Shown here piece by piece: positions 24,057 through 32,444 of a stretch of 42,585 nt of DNA. The notes beneath the pieces were generated by a model that saw nothing but the letters and a program-made list of their open reading frames with translations, was not told where the DNA came from and ran no database searches. This stretch comes from an uncultured Bacteroidales bacterium (GTDB lineage: Bacteria > Bacteroidota > Bacteroidia > Bacteroidales > UBA932): contig CALCHD010000096.1 of the NCBI GenBank assembly GCA_937901105.1, forward strand, positions 1-42,585, read 5' to 3'. Numbering within the stretch: the first letter of the stretch is position 1; the number at the start of each line of letters is the position of its first letter. A program made the position numbers and the translations under genes.

Positions 24057-25073
24057 TTATTTTTTGATCTCTTTTGCCAATCTGTCAGTAAGCATAGGAA
24101 CAATCTTGTTAACATCACCAACGATACCAAGATCTGCAACCTGGAAAATAGGAGCAAATTTATCTTTGTTGATAGCGATGATAAGCTCAGACTCTTCCAT
24201 ACCTGCCAAGTGCTGGATAGCACCAGAGATACCGCAAGCCAAGTATAGGTCTGGACGTACAGTCTTACCAGTCTGTCCAACCTGTCTGTCATGATCCATG
24301 ATACCTGCATCAACCATTGCACGTGAAGATGAAACCTCACCACCAATAACCTCTGCAAGAGCTGCCAATTTCTCAAAGTTCTCTTTGTTACCAACACCTC
24401 TACCACCTGATACAAGTACTTTAGCCTCAGTAATGTCAACAAGACCTTTCTCAGCTTTAACAGTCTCAAGTAGTTTTACAGCAAATTTAGATGCGTCGAA
24501 AGTAGCAGTGAAAGGAATGATGTTACCAGTTCTTGAAGCATCTTTCTCTTTTTTCTGCATAACGCCTGGACGTACTGTAGCCATCTGAACACCATCTTTT
24601 GCAGCAACGATAGTAGCCATTAGGTTACCACCGAATGCAGGACGGGTCATCATAAGTTTCCTAGCCTCCAATTTAGGATCTGAACCGTCTGAAATCTCAA
24701 GTTTAGTACAGTCTGCAGTAAGACCTTTCTCCAATCTTGCAGAAAGTCTTGGAGCCAAGTCTCTACCGATTGTAGTAGCACCGAACAATACGATATCTGG
24801 GTTCATTGCAGTAATAACCTGGAATACAGCCTGAGTATACTGCTCAGTTACATAATCTTTAAGCTCAGGAGCGTCAACTACGATAACATCATCAGCACCG
24901 TAAGCGATCAACTCGTTAGCCTGATCAGCAATGTTGTGGCCAGCGAAAATAGCAACTACTTTATCGCCCAAAACATCAGCCAAATCTCTTGCTTTGCCTA
25001 TAAGCTCTAGAGCAACAGGTTGGATTACACCCTCTCTCTGCTCTGCGAATACATATACGTTTTTATTATTCAT
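24057..25073 (-). CDS. etfA: Electron transfer flavoprotein alpha subunit
   Basis: FAD-binding half of the EtfAB heterodimer, which couples to the acyl-CoA dehydrogenase encoded just upstream. In butyrate-forming anaerobes the trio can reduce crotonyl-CoA with NADH while bifurcating electrons to ferredoxin. The 338-aa product has the N-terminal nucleotide-like domain (residues 1-200, with LFGATTIGRDLAPRLSARL). The FAD-binding C-terminal domain follows, with VSGGRGVGNKENFEKLAALAEVIGGEVSSSRA, DRQVGQTGKTVRPDLYLACGISGAIQHLAGM and INKDKFAPIFQVADLGIVGD. Full length. It is 20 bp downstream of etfB and is the last gene of the minus-strand fermentation operon, followed by a strong terminator. Confidence 0.96.
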   Translation of the reverse strand: MNNKNVYVFAEQREGVIQPVALELIGKARDLADVLGDKVVAIFAGHNIADQANELIAYGADDVIVVDAPELKDYVTEQYTQAVFQVITAMNPDIVLFGATTIGRDLAPRLSARLEKGLTADCTKLEISDGSDPKLEARKLMMTRPAFGGNLMATIVAAKDGVQMATVRPGVMQKKEKDASRTGNIIPFTATFDASKFAVKLLETVKAEKGLVDITEAKVLVSGGRGVGNKENFEKLAALAEVIGGEVSSSRAMVDAGIMDHDRQVGQTGKTVRPDLYLACGISGAIQHLAGMEESELIIAINKDKFAPIFQVADLGIVGDVNKIVPMLTDRLAKEIKK

Positions 25074-25093
25074 TTCTTCTTAAGTTTTGGCGA

Positions 25094-25873
25094 TTAGATA
25101 ATAAATTTCTCTTTAAGTTTGCTTACGATCAAGCCAACAGCCTGCTCTGCATCAACCTCGTGAACCTCACCTGCAGCTTTAACACCCTTGGTGAATGATT
25201 TGTAAACTCTTGTACCAGAGCCTTTCAAACCTAGCATCTCAAGAGGAAGGTTTACTTTGTCTACGCCCCATACAGCTACTGGTTTGTCAAATGCGTCAAC
25301 GATACCAGCAACATTCATATAACGTGCTTTGAAACCGCTTGCAAGAGCTGTAAGAAGAACTGGACCTGCAACCTCTAGCATCTGGTATCCCTCCTCAGTC
25401 TCTTTCTTAACGATGAATTTGCCGTCTTTGTACTCAAGACCTGCAACGTAAGAAATCTGTGGAAGGCCAAGGTGCTCAGCAATCTGAGGACCTACCTGAG
25501 CTGTATCACCGTCAATTGCCTGTCTACCTGCAATGATAAGGTCATACTCAAGGTTTTTAAGAGCTGCAGCAATAGTGTGAGATGTTGCCAAAGTATCAGC
25601 ACCACCAAACTCTCTACCTGTTAGCAAAATAGCCTCGTCAGCACCCATAGCATAAGCCTCTCTAAGGATAGCATCTGCCTGAGGAGGACCCATTGTAATA
25701 ACTGTTACATGAGCGCCATACTGATCTTTCAACTGAAGAGCCATCTCCAAGCCACCTTTATCATCTGGGTTCATAATGCTTGGAACGCCATCACGGATAA
25801 GTGTACCTGTTACAGGGTTAATTTTAATAACTGTAGTATCTGGTACCTGTTTAATACAAACTACTATTTTCAT
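25094..25873 (-). CDS. etfB: Electron transfer flavoprotein beta subunit
   Basis: Partner of EtfA, carrying the nucleotide (AMP, or in bifurcating ETFs a second FAD) site and the contact loop to the dehydrogenase. The 259-aa product has the family start MKIVVCIKQVPDTTVIKINPVTGTLIRDGVPSIMNPDDKGG and TMGPPQADAILREAYAMGADEAILLTGREFGGADTLATS. The binding stretch IIAGRQAIDGDTAQVGPQIAEHLGLPQISYV (about 118-148) follows. The bifurcating type is suggested by the fermentation context but is not demonstrated by sequence inspection alone. It sits 11 bp after the acyl-CoA dehydrogenase stop and 20 bp before etfA. Confidence 0.96.
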   Translation of the reverse strand: MKIVVCIKQVPDTTVIKINPVTGTLIRDGVPSIMNPDDKGGLEMALQLKDQYGAHVTVITMGPPQADAILREAYAMGADEAILLTGREFGGADTLATSHTIAAALKNLEYDLIIAGRQAIDGDTAQVGPQIAEHLGLPQISYVAGLEYKDGKFIVKKETEEGYQMLEVAGPVLLTALASGFKARYMNVAGIVDAFDKPVAVWGVDKVNLPLEMLGLKGSGTRVYKSFTKGVKAAGEVHEVDAEQAVGLIVSKLKEKFII

Positions 25874-25884
25874 ACTGTGTGATT

Positions 25885-27024
25885 CTATTTAAATAATTTA
25901 GCTGCAATTACCATTCTCTGAACCTCTGAAGTTCCCTCGTAGATCTCGGTGATCTTAGCATCACGCATCATTCTCTCTACTGGATACTCTCTGGTGTAAC
26001 CATAACCACCGTGGAACTGAACTGCCTTGGTAGTTACCTCCATTGCAGTCTCAGCTGCAAATAGTTTACCCATAGCTGCATCAGCTGAGAAAGGCATACC
26101 CATATCCTGTTTCCAAGCAGCCTGTCTAACCAATAGGCGAGCAGCCTGTACTTTAGTCTCTAGATCAGCCATCTGGAACTGAGTGTTCTGGAATGCAGAG
26201 ATTGATCTGCCGAACTGTTTTCTCTCTTTAGTATATTTAACAGTCTCGTCCATAGCGCCCTGAGCGATACCTAGAGCCTGAGAAGCGATACCGATACGGC
26301 CACCGTCCAAAGTCTTCATAGCAACTTTGAAACCCTCGCCCATTTTACCTAGCATGTTAGCTTTAGGAACGCGGCAGTTCTCAAAAATAAGCTCGCAAGT
26401 AGCAGAACCTCTGATACCTAGCTTGTGCTCTTTTTTACCAATTGAGAAACCTGGAGTACCAGCCTCTACGATGAAAGTAGTGATACCTTTGTTTCCAAGA
26501 GACTTGTCAGTCATAGTAGCAACTACATATACGTGAGCAGGACCAGCATTGGTAATGAAGATCTTGCTGCCGTTGATGATATAGTCGTCACCATCCTCTA
26601 CAGCAGTTGTCTGCTGACCAGCAGCGTCAGTACCTGCGTTAGGCTCAGTAAGACCGAAAGCACCAATCCACTCGCCGCTAGCAAGTTTTGGAAGGTATTT
26701 CTGTTTCTGCTCCTCAGTACCGAACTCCCAGATTGGAGACATACACAATGAAGTGTGTGCAGAAAGAATTACACCGGTAGTAGCACATACTCTAGATAGC
26801 TCCTCTACAGCGATAGAATACATAATGTGGTCACCACCAGCACCACCATAATTTTTAGGAATGTAGATACCAAATAGACCTAGTTTAGCCATTTTCTCAA
26901 CGGTCTCCATAGGGAATCTCTCAGTATCATCCACCTCTGCAGCAAGAGGTTTAACCTCTTTCTCAGCAAACTCTCTAATCATTTGCTGGAACAATTGCTG
27001 TGTTTTAGTAAGTCCGAAATTCAT
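25885..27024 (-). CDS. bcd: Butyryl-CoA dehydrogenase (short-chain acyl-CoA dehydrogenase)
   Basis: FAD enzyme expected to reduce crotonyl-CoA to butyryl-CoA, the electron sink of the lysine pathway, together with EtfAB. The 379-aa product has the three acyl-CoA dehydrogenase domains: an N-terminal helical domain beginning MNFGLTKTQQLFQQMIREFAEKEVKPLA, a beta domain with GAFGLTEPNAGTDAAGQQTTA and the KIFITNAG element, and a C-terminal helical domain with RKQFGRSISAFQ and the catalytic base Glu363 in EIYEGTSEVQRM. Full length. It lies between the CoA-transferase B gene (11 bp upstream) and etfB (11 bp downstream), which fixes the role much better than sequence alone could. Confidence 0.94.
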   Translation of the reverse strand: MNFGLTKTQQLFQQMIREFAEKEVKPLAAEVDDTERFPMETVEKMAKLGLFGIYIPKNYGGAGGDHIMYSIAVEELSRVCATTGVILSAHTSLCMSPIWEFGTEEQKQKYLPKLASGEWIGAFGLTEPNAGTDAAGQQTTAVEDGDDYIINGSKIFITNAGPAHVYVVATMTDKSLGNKGITTFIVEAGTPGFSIGKKEHKLGIRGSATCELIFENCRVPKANMLGKMGEGFKVAMKTLDGGRIGIASQALGIAQGAMDETVKYTKERKQFGRSISAFQNTQFQMADLETKVQAARLLVRQAAWKQDMGMPFSADAAMGKLFAAETAMEVTTKAVQFHGGYGYTREYPVERMMRDAKITEIYEGTSEVQRMVIAAKLFK

Positions 27025-27035
27025 ACTTTAGTTAT

Positions 27036-27698
27036 TTAATTTAAGTTAACCTGTTTTAAGTTTTCTGAAATGATAAGTTTAGCCTCTGTAGCCTCCTGAA
27101 CCTGCTCTACAGTGAACTCAGGGTTGATCTCTGTAAGAACGATGCCCTCTGGAGTAATCTCCATTACACCCATCTCAGTGATGATCATATTTACCTGACC
27201 AGCAGCTGTTAGAGGAAGACGGCATTTCTTAAGGATCTTATGATTGCCTTTAGCAGTGTGCTCCATAGTAAGGATAACTTTCTTAGCACCTACCAAAAGG
27301 TCCATAGCGCCACCCATTCCTGGAGTCTTTTTGCCTGGAATCATCCAGTTTGCCAAGTCACCTTTCTCATCTACCTCAAGTGCACCTAGGAAAGTAACGT
27401 TAACGTGACCTCCTCTGATAACACCAAAGCTGGTAGCTGAATCAAATGAAGCAGCACCTGGCTGGTATGTGATGAATCCACCACCTGCATTTACCCAGTG
27501 CGGATCCTCTGTACCCCCTGCAGGAGTAGGTCCCATACCGAGCAAACCGTTCTCAGACTGCAATGTAACACTAACACCCTCTGGAAGGTAGTTAGGGATA
27601 ATGGTTGGAAGGCCAATACCCAAGTTCACTACATCACCGTCCTTGATCTCTAGAGCTGCCCTTTTGGCAATAAATTCTCTAATTTGATTCTTGTCCAT
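27036..27698 (-). CDS. ctfB: CoA transferase subunit B (butyryl-CoA:acetoacetate/acetate type)
   Basis: Beta subunit of a family I CoA transferase that moves CoA between acyl-CoA and acetate or acetoacetate. In lysine fermenters butyryl-CoA and acetoacetate are the relevant pair. The 220-aa product begins MDKNQIREFIAKRAALEIKDGDVVNLGIGLPT and carries the catalytic Glu49 in the SENG motif (TLQSENGLLGMGP), then a glycine-rich GGGFITYQPGAASFDSATSFG. It is a full-length separate subunit. Its partner, subunit A, is not adjacent: it is the first gene of the operon, nine genes upstream (36162-36809). It lies 17 bp after kamE. An alternative symbol is atoA. Confidence 0.93.
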   Translation of the reverse strand: MDKNQIREFIAKRAALEIKDGDVVNLGIGLPTIIPNYLPEGVSVTLQSENGLLGMGPTPAGGTEDPHWVNAGGGFITYQPGAASFDSATSFGVIRGGHVNVTFLGALEVDEKGDLANWMIPGKKTPGMGGAMDLLVGAKKVILTMEHTAKGNHKILKKCRLPLTAAGQVNMIITEMGVMEITPEGIVLTEINPEFTVEQVQEATEAKLIISENLKQVNLN

Positions 27699-27715
27699 AA
27701 TGTATATAGTTAGTT

Positions 27716-28501
27716 TTATTTGTTTCTCTTAACAAACTCCTGAGCTACAAATGAAGCAACGTCATCTGCATAAGTGTTTGCACCGAAACCGGCATCGTAG
27801 CCAAGCTCTTTAGCAAGCTCATGAGAAATACGAGGACCACCGCAAACAACAATCATCTTGTCTCTCAAGCCCTCTGCCTCCATAAGCTCAATAAGCTCAG
27901 TAAGGTTCTGGATGTGAACATCCTTCTGGGTTACAGTCTGTGAAACTAGAAGAGCGTCGGCTTTAAGCTCAATTGCTTTAGCCAAGAACTCCTCGTTAGG
28001 AACCTGGCTGCCCAAGTTGTATGCCTCTACCATGTCATATCTCTCCAAGCCATAGTGACCTGCGTAGCCTTTCATGTTCATGATAGCGTCAATACCTACA
28101 GTGTGGGCATCAGTACCTGTTGATGCACCAACAAGAACAAGTTTTCTGCCGATGTTCTCCTTGATGTACTCATCACACTCATGCATATCCATGGTGTTGC
28201 TCTCTACTTTTGGAACGTAGATGTTAGAGTAGTCAACAGTATGAGTAAGGTTACCGTAGCAGTTGAAGAATGTAAAGCCTTCAGTAAGCTCTCTTGAGAA
28301 TGCTACAAGAGGATTCTCAAAACCCATTTTTTTCATAAGAAGCTTTGCAGCCTCCTCAGCCTCAGCTCCGTTAGGAACTGGCAAAGTAAAGCTCACCTGA
28401 ACTTTACCGTCGTTCATTGTATCACCGTAAGGCTTAACTTTTGACAAGTCTAGTGTCTGGTCAAAATCTTTAGCCGACATTGAATATAGTCCACCTGCCA
28501 T
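27716..28501 (-). CDS. kamE: D-lysine 5,6-aminomutase beta subunit
   Basis: Adenosylcobalamin- and PLP-binding subunit of lysine 5,6-aminomutase, which moves the terminal amino group of beta-lysine (or D-lysine) to carbon 5. The 261-aa product has a dimerisation region (residues 1-115) and a Rossmann B12-binding domain. That domain carries the base-off motif Asp131-x-His133-x-x-Gly136 (GTDAHTVG), where His133 is the cobalt ligand, and Lys144 (NMKGYAGHYG), which forms the aldimine with PLP. These positions equal those I recall for the Clostridium sticklandii enzyme. LLVSQTVTQKDVHIQNL and CGGPRISHELAKELGYDAGFG complete the cobalamin pocket. It lies 2 bp after kamD and 17 bp before ctfB, and the reading frame is intact. 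Confidence 0.96.
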   Translation of the reverse strand: MAGGLYSMSAKDFDQTLDLSKVKPYGDTMNDGKVQVSFTLPVPNGAEAEEAAKLLMKKMGFENPLVAFSRELTEGFTFFNCYGNLTHTVDYSNIYVPKVESNTMDMHECDEYIKENIGRKLVLVGASTGTDAHTVGIDAIMNMKGYAGHYGLERYDMVEAYNLGSQVPNEEFLAKAIELKADALLVSQTVTQKDVHIQNLTELIELMEAEGLRDKMIVVCGGPRISHELAKELGYDAGFGANTYADDVASFVAQEFVKRNK

Positions 28502-28503
28502 AA

Positions 28504-30057
28504 TTATTTTCTCCCTTTCATTAAGTTAATAAATGGATTCATGTAGTTGGCACCCTTCTCAACAACGCCGTCAAGACCTTTACCGCCAACTCTGCTTCTC
28601 TTAACGTCACCAAAGATACCTTTCTCCAATGCATTGAACAATCCCTCTGAAGTCATCTGCTCCAAAAGTGCAATTGCATTGTCAAGAACCTCTTTAGCTC
28701 TGTTTCTGATGATACCGCCCTCTTTGAACTCCATCTCGTCACCAATGCTCTTCATGTTATTGAAGATATATTTTGCATTCTCGATAGACAAGAAACGGTC
28801 ACTCATGAATGGAGTGTGGATAGCTTCGGTAGGCATACCAAGAAGCTGAAGACCTTGGCTTGTCCAGATACCGATCATGTTGAACAAAGCATCCTGCAAG
28901 TGGCCTCTGAAGATGTTACCTGTCATGAATTTTGTAGGAGGCATGTATTTAAGCGGTGCTTTAGGGAAGATTTCTCTTGCCATCTGAGCCTGTGCAAGCT
29001 CGTACAAGAAACCGTTCTCCAACATAGGATCCATCTCAAATGCATGGCCTAGACCCATCTGCTCCTCTGGAAGACCTGCAAGCAGTGCAAGCTGCTCATT
29101 GATAAGGTCTGAAGCAAGAACTGTGTGAGCTGCCTCTACTGCATCTGCAGTTGTAAGGTAGTTGTCCTCACCTGTATTGATGATAACGCCTGCAAATCCG
29201 TTGATAACTCTAGACATGAACTGGTCAACAAGGGTTCTCTGCATGTTGATATCGCGGAAAAGGATACCGTATAGAGCGTCATTCAACATAACGTCAAGAC
29301 CCTCGAATGCACCCATGATAGCAATCTCCGGCATACACAAACCTGAACAGTAGTTACATACTCTGATGTATCTGCCAAGCTCCTCACCAACTTTGTCCAT
29401 AGCCTCACGCATGATCTTGAAGTTAGCCTGTGTAGCGTAAGTACCGCCGAATCCCTCTGTTGTAACACCGTAAGGAACGTAGTCCAACAAGCTCTGGCCT
29501 GTAGTTCTGATAACTGCGATAATATCAGCACCCTGTCTTGCAGCAGCCTCTGCCTGAACAACATCCTCGTAAATGTTACCTGTAGCAACAATTACATACA
29601 AGTAAGGTTTTGGACCCTCACCAATTGTGTTAAGGTAGTTCTCTCTGCGCTCTCTTCTAGCTCTGATCTTGGCAATGCTGCCATCAATAACCGGCTGAAG
29701 AACTGCTTCAATGGCTGCTTTGTCCGCAACCTCTATTTTTGTAAGATCCAAAGCACCTGTTGCAACTTTCTCTGCAACCTCCTGAGGAGTAAGACCGGTG
29801 TTAACCATAGCATTAGCTATATAGAAAAGAACACCCTCTCCTAGTACGCCTTTAGCTTTAAGATCATCTACAACTACGTTTGGAAGCGGAACCTGATTCT
29901 CATCAACTCCGTCAATTCCCATAAGTCTACACAATGTACGCTCAACAGCTACAGTTGTCTTAGACTCAACAAAAGCCTGAACCTCATTGGCAATTTCTTT
30001 AGCCAACGACTTTGCGTGCTCAACCTTTTTAAAATCCAATCCTAATTTACTCTGCAT
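28504..30057 (-). CDS. kamD: D-lysine 5,6-aminomutase alpha subunit
   Basis: Catalytic TIM-barrel subunit that pairs with KamE. It binds substrate and places the PLP and adenosylcobalamin chemistry. The 517-aa product starts MQSKLGLDFKKVEHAKSLAKEIANEV and contains the expected KamD stretches: RRERRENYLNTIGEGPKPYLYVIVATGNIYEDV (about 135-165), AARQGADIIAVIRTTGQSLLDYVPYG, and TTEGFGGTYATQANFKIMREA. Later come MPEIAIMGAFEGLDVMLNDALYGILFRDINMQRT and YMPPTKFMTGNIFRGHLQDALFNM. Length is as usual. It is encoded 11 bp after the reactivase ATPase gene and 2 bp before kamE, consistent with equal synthesis of the two subunits. I see no anomalies. Confidence 0.96.
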   Translation of the reverse strand: MQSKLGLDFKKVEHAKSLAKEIANEVQAFVESKTTVAVERTLCRLMGIDGVDENQVPLPNVVVDDLKAKGVLGEGVLFYIANAMVNTGLTPQEVAEKVATGALDLTKIEVADKAAIEAVLQPVIDGSIAKIRARRERRENYLNTIGEGPKPYLYVIVATGNIYEDVVQAEAAARQGADIIAVIRTTGQSLLDYVPYGVTTEGFGGTYATQANFKIMREAMDKVGEELGRYIRVCNYCSGLCMPEIAIMGAFEGLDVMLNDALYGILFRDINMQRTLVDQFMSRVINGFAGVIINTGEDNYLTTADAVEAAHTVLASDLINEQLALLAGLPEEQMGLGHAFEMDPMLENGFLYELAQAQMAREIFPKAPLKYMPPTKFMTGNIFRGHLQDALFNMIGIWTSQGLQLLGMPTEAIHTPFMSDRFLSIENAKYIFNNMKSIGDEMEFKEGGIIRNRAKEVLDNAIALLEQMTSEGLFNALEKGIFGDVKRSRVGGKGLDGVVEKGANYMNPFINLMKGRK

Positions 30058-30068
30058 ATAATTGTATG

Positions 30069-31415
30069 TTAGTTATTTAAGTTTCTCTTTGTACACTCAA
30101 TCCATTTAGGGTCAATACCCAGGCTCTCCGCTATTGCCACTGCCTCATGCGGAACATCACCGCTGTGTGCAATCTCAAGCCTGTAATCCATCACCCCTTC
30201 TCTCAAACCCTTAACCCTATATCTCTTTACCTTGTCATTAACAATATTGTAGTGTGTTGTAAGGACAAATCCGCCTTTAACCTCCTCCACAACCTCAAGC
30301 AAGCCCTCCACCAAAGCTGTACCTTCAACAGGGTTGGTAGTCCTTGCCGGCTCGTCAATAAGGGCCAAAAGCTGTTTTCCTTCCCTCATCTTCCTGATCA
30401 CCGAGTCAATTGCCAGCATTTCACCAGCAAAAGAAGAAACGCCCTTCACAATGCTCTGCTCATCTCCAATACACAACGCAACTTCCTCTACCAGACTCAC
30501 GCAACAGTCATGCGCTGCAACACCAAAACCATACTGGGCAAGCAGCTGGTTCAATGCCAAACACTTCAAAACCACACTCTTGCCGCCCATATTGGCACCG
30601 ATTATAGTAACAGGCAGCCTGTCAAACTCTATATCAACAGGAGTATACTCCCTACCTTGCGCTGCAAGCAGCTCCTTCACAGCAGGATTGAACATTCCGT
30701 TATAGAATGTCTCACCATCCTCCACAACCACAGGGAAGCACAATCCCAGCTTCTTCATCTGTTGTGCCTTTGCAATAAGGATATCCAGAACTGACAAATT
30801 CCTCAAAGCCAAAAGCAGGTCATCTGCAAAATCCTTCAATTTTCCCGACAGCTCTCCTCTAATCTCAAGCTCAAGATCAGCATTCTTCTGCAACAGGACA
30901 GCCAATTCTGCCCGTTTATCATCGGGAAGCTCCTCACCATTGCCCTGAAGTGCCTTCATCTGCTTCCTCACCTCCCTCAATTCATCTGAATATGAATCAT
31001 ACACATAGAATGAAGGGATATTGGATTTGTCGGGATCCAGAATCTCCACAACTTTCTGCAGCTGTGGCAGCCCTACTGCCACAATCCTCTGCTCTTGCAA
31101 AAGCTGAAGGACCTCACCTGAAACAATAGCCAGGTACTTTACTTCAAAGAGCTCAATGTCATCAAGGACAGCTCCTGATGCCAATCTGCTCAAAGTATTG
31201 TGTATATCCTTAATACACATCAGCTTATGGGCAATCTTGGCACAATCCTTGTCATATATCTCATTAAGCCTGCGATAATGGAAATCCAGCTCTCGCTTGG
31301 TAGTCATCATCTTGCTCTGCAGAAGCATCTTCCTTCCACAAGGAGACATTATATCCAAGGTATCATACATATACCTTAACCCGCAGTCAATATCCAGTGC
31401 AGACTTAAATGTCAT
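30069..31415 (-). CDS. kamC: MutS-like ATPase, lysine 5,6-aminomutase reactivase KamC
   Basis: A 448-aa protein related to the ATPase half of MutS, lacking the mismatch-binding domain. The N-terminal half is helical, including a charged probable coiled coil near residues 145-200. The C-terminal ATPase has Walker A (TIIGANMGGKSVVLK, residues 270-284), a Walker B-like LLALIDEPARTTNPVEG near 345 and a D-loop LTTHYNIVND. In lysine-fermentation clusters this family is annotated as the ATPase of the reactivase, which with KamB removes damaged cobalamin from KamDE. The start codon overlaps the kamB stop by 11 bp, a hallmark of coupled translation. It is not a DNA repair MutS2, since the clamp and Smr domains are absent. 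The reactivation role is inferred from family and context. Confidence 0.85.
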   Translation of the reverse strand: MTFKSALDIDCGLRYMYDTLDIMSPCGRKMLLQSKMMTTKRELDFHYRRLNEIYDKDCAKIAHKLMCIKDIHNTLSRLASGAVLDDIELFEVKYLAIVSGEVLQLLQEQRIVAVGLPQLQKVVEILDPDKSNIPSFYVYDSYSDELREVRKQMKALQGNGEELPDDKRAELAVLLQKNADLELEIRGELSGKLKDFADDLLLALRNLSVLDILIAKAQQMKKLGLCFPVVVEDGETFYNGMFNPAVKELLAAQGREYTPVDIEFDRLPVTIIGANMGGKSVVLKCLALNQLLAQYGFGVAAHDCCVSLVEEVALCIGDEQSIVKGVSSFAGEMLAIDSVIRKMREGKQLLALIDEPARTTNPVEGTALVEGLLEVVEEVKGGFVLTTHYNIVNDKVKRYRVKGLREGVMDYRLEIAHSGDVPHEAVAIAESLGIDPKWIECTKRNLNN

Positions 31416-32424
31416 ACTTATTCTTAACTATATCATAAACCGGAAGCCCTAGAGCCTCCTGTAATCTTTCACATAAAATGTCACTGTCCAAAACATAACC
31501 ATTTGGAGCAGTAGGGTTTACGCAGACTGCAACAAGCTTGCTCTTCTGCAAAACCTTGATTTTTCCCCCTCTTGCACAGAAAATCCTGTAAGCCTGCTCG
31601 CTCACAAAGATCTTTGTGAAATCCTTCACCACCAGTGTCACCTCCTTAATGTTCTTTGAATCTGCAATAAGATTCAAAAGCTTGTCAGTAAGGGCTCCCA
31701 CTGTAAAGATAATCTTCATCCCCTTGGTAATATCATCCTTCAACGAACTGATAGCCAGGGCTGAAGTAATCTTAAAATCAATGATGTTTCCATCAAAGTC
31801 AACTCCCCACACACCACTCTCAATATCGCAAAGTGCATCTCTGCTCTCATCCTTAAGCTTCTCCAGCCCAATCATCTCCACTACAAATTTGGTTTTCTGA
31901 ACCAGAGTGTTGATATTGGACGAAAAGGCGGCACCTGTAGAAAGCACCATCGCCTTGCTTATGGCCGGTGACGCAGAACTCAACCTTGAAATTGCACCGT
32001 CAATTATAGTAAGGTCAATCCCAAACTTCTCCATCCCTGCAACCCATCTGCGCAATGATACTCCCGACGAAGGTCCTGAAATAAGCGCTTTACCGCCCAC
32101 AGACACCTTTGCTGTAAGAATCCTTCCCAAAGAACTTCTCTCATCAGTAATCTCAACCAGCTCACTCACTAGCCTTCTCTCTTTGTAATGAGCCTCTGCT
32201 GTTGAGAAATACATCCCTTCCCTAAGGAATATTTCAGGCTTCTTAGTAGAAGTCACCTGATCCTTATTTTCACCATCTATACCTATAGAGGTTACCGCTA
32301 CCCGCTTTTCATGTAGCGGTAACCTGTACAGGATATAATTCAAACACTCTGTCTTGCCTACATTCTTCTCCAAGCCTACAATAGACAAGCTGTCATATTT
32401 AAGAATCTCTTCAATGAACGGCAT
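31405..32424 (-). CDS. kamB: P-loop protein, lysine 5,6-aminomutase reactivase subunit KamB
   Basis: A 339-aa protein with an N-terminal P-loop (SIVGLEKNVGKTECLNY, residues 14-30) and a switch-like VAVTSIGIDGENKDQVT. The rest has DLTIIDGAISRLSSASPA near 137-155 and a long C-terminal domain without catalytic motifs that I recognise. The family occurs only, as far as I know, beside kamA/kamC/kamD/kamE and is named as a reactivase subunit. Its exact function is poorly defined. It lies 20 bp downstream of kamA and overlaps kamC by 11 bp, so the two products are likely made together as a complex. Identification rests on position plus a recognisable P-loop pattern, so the symbol is less certain than those of the aminomutase genes. 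Confidence 0.82.
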   Translation of the reverse strand: MPFIEEILKYDSLSIVGLEKNVGKTECLNYILYRLPLHEKRVAVTSIGIDGENKDQVTSTKKPEIFLREGMYFSTAEAHYKERRLVSELVEITDERSSLGRILTAKVSVGGKALISGPSSGVSLRRWVAGMEKFGIDLTIIDGAISRLSSASPAISKAMVLSTGAAFSSNINTLVQKTKFVVEMIGLEKLKDESRDALCDIESGVWGVDFDGNIIDFKITSALAISSLKDDITKGMKIIFTVGALTDKLLNLIADSKNIKEVTLVVKDFTKIFVSEQAYRIFCARGGKIKVLQKSKLVAVCVNPTAPNGYVLDSDILCERLQEALGLPVYDIVKNKYDI

Positions 32425-32444
32425 AAACAGAAGTATTTGGTATA

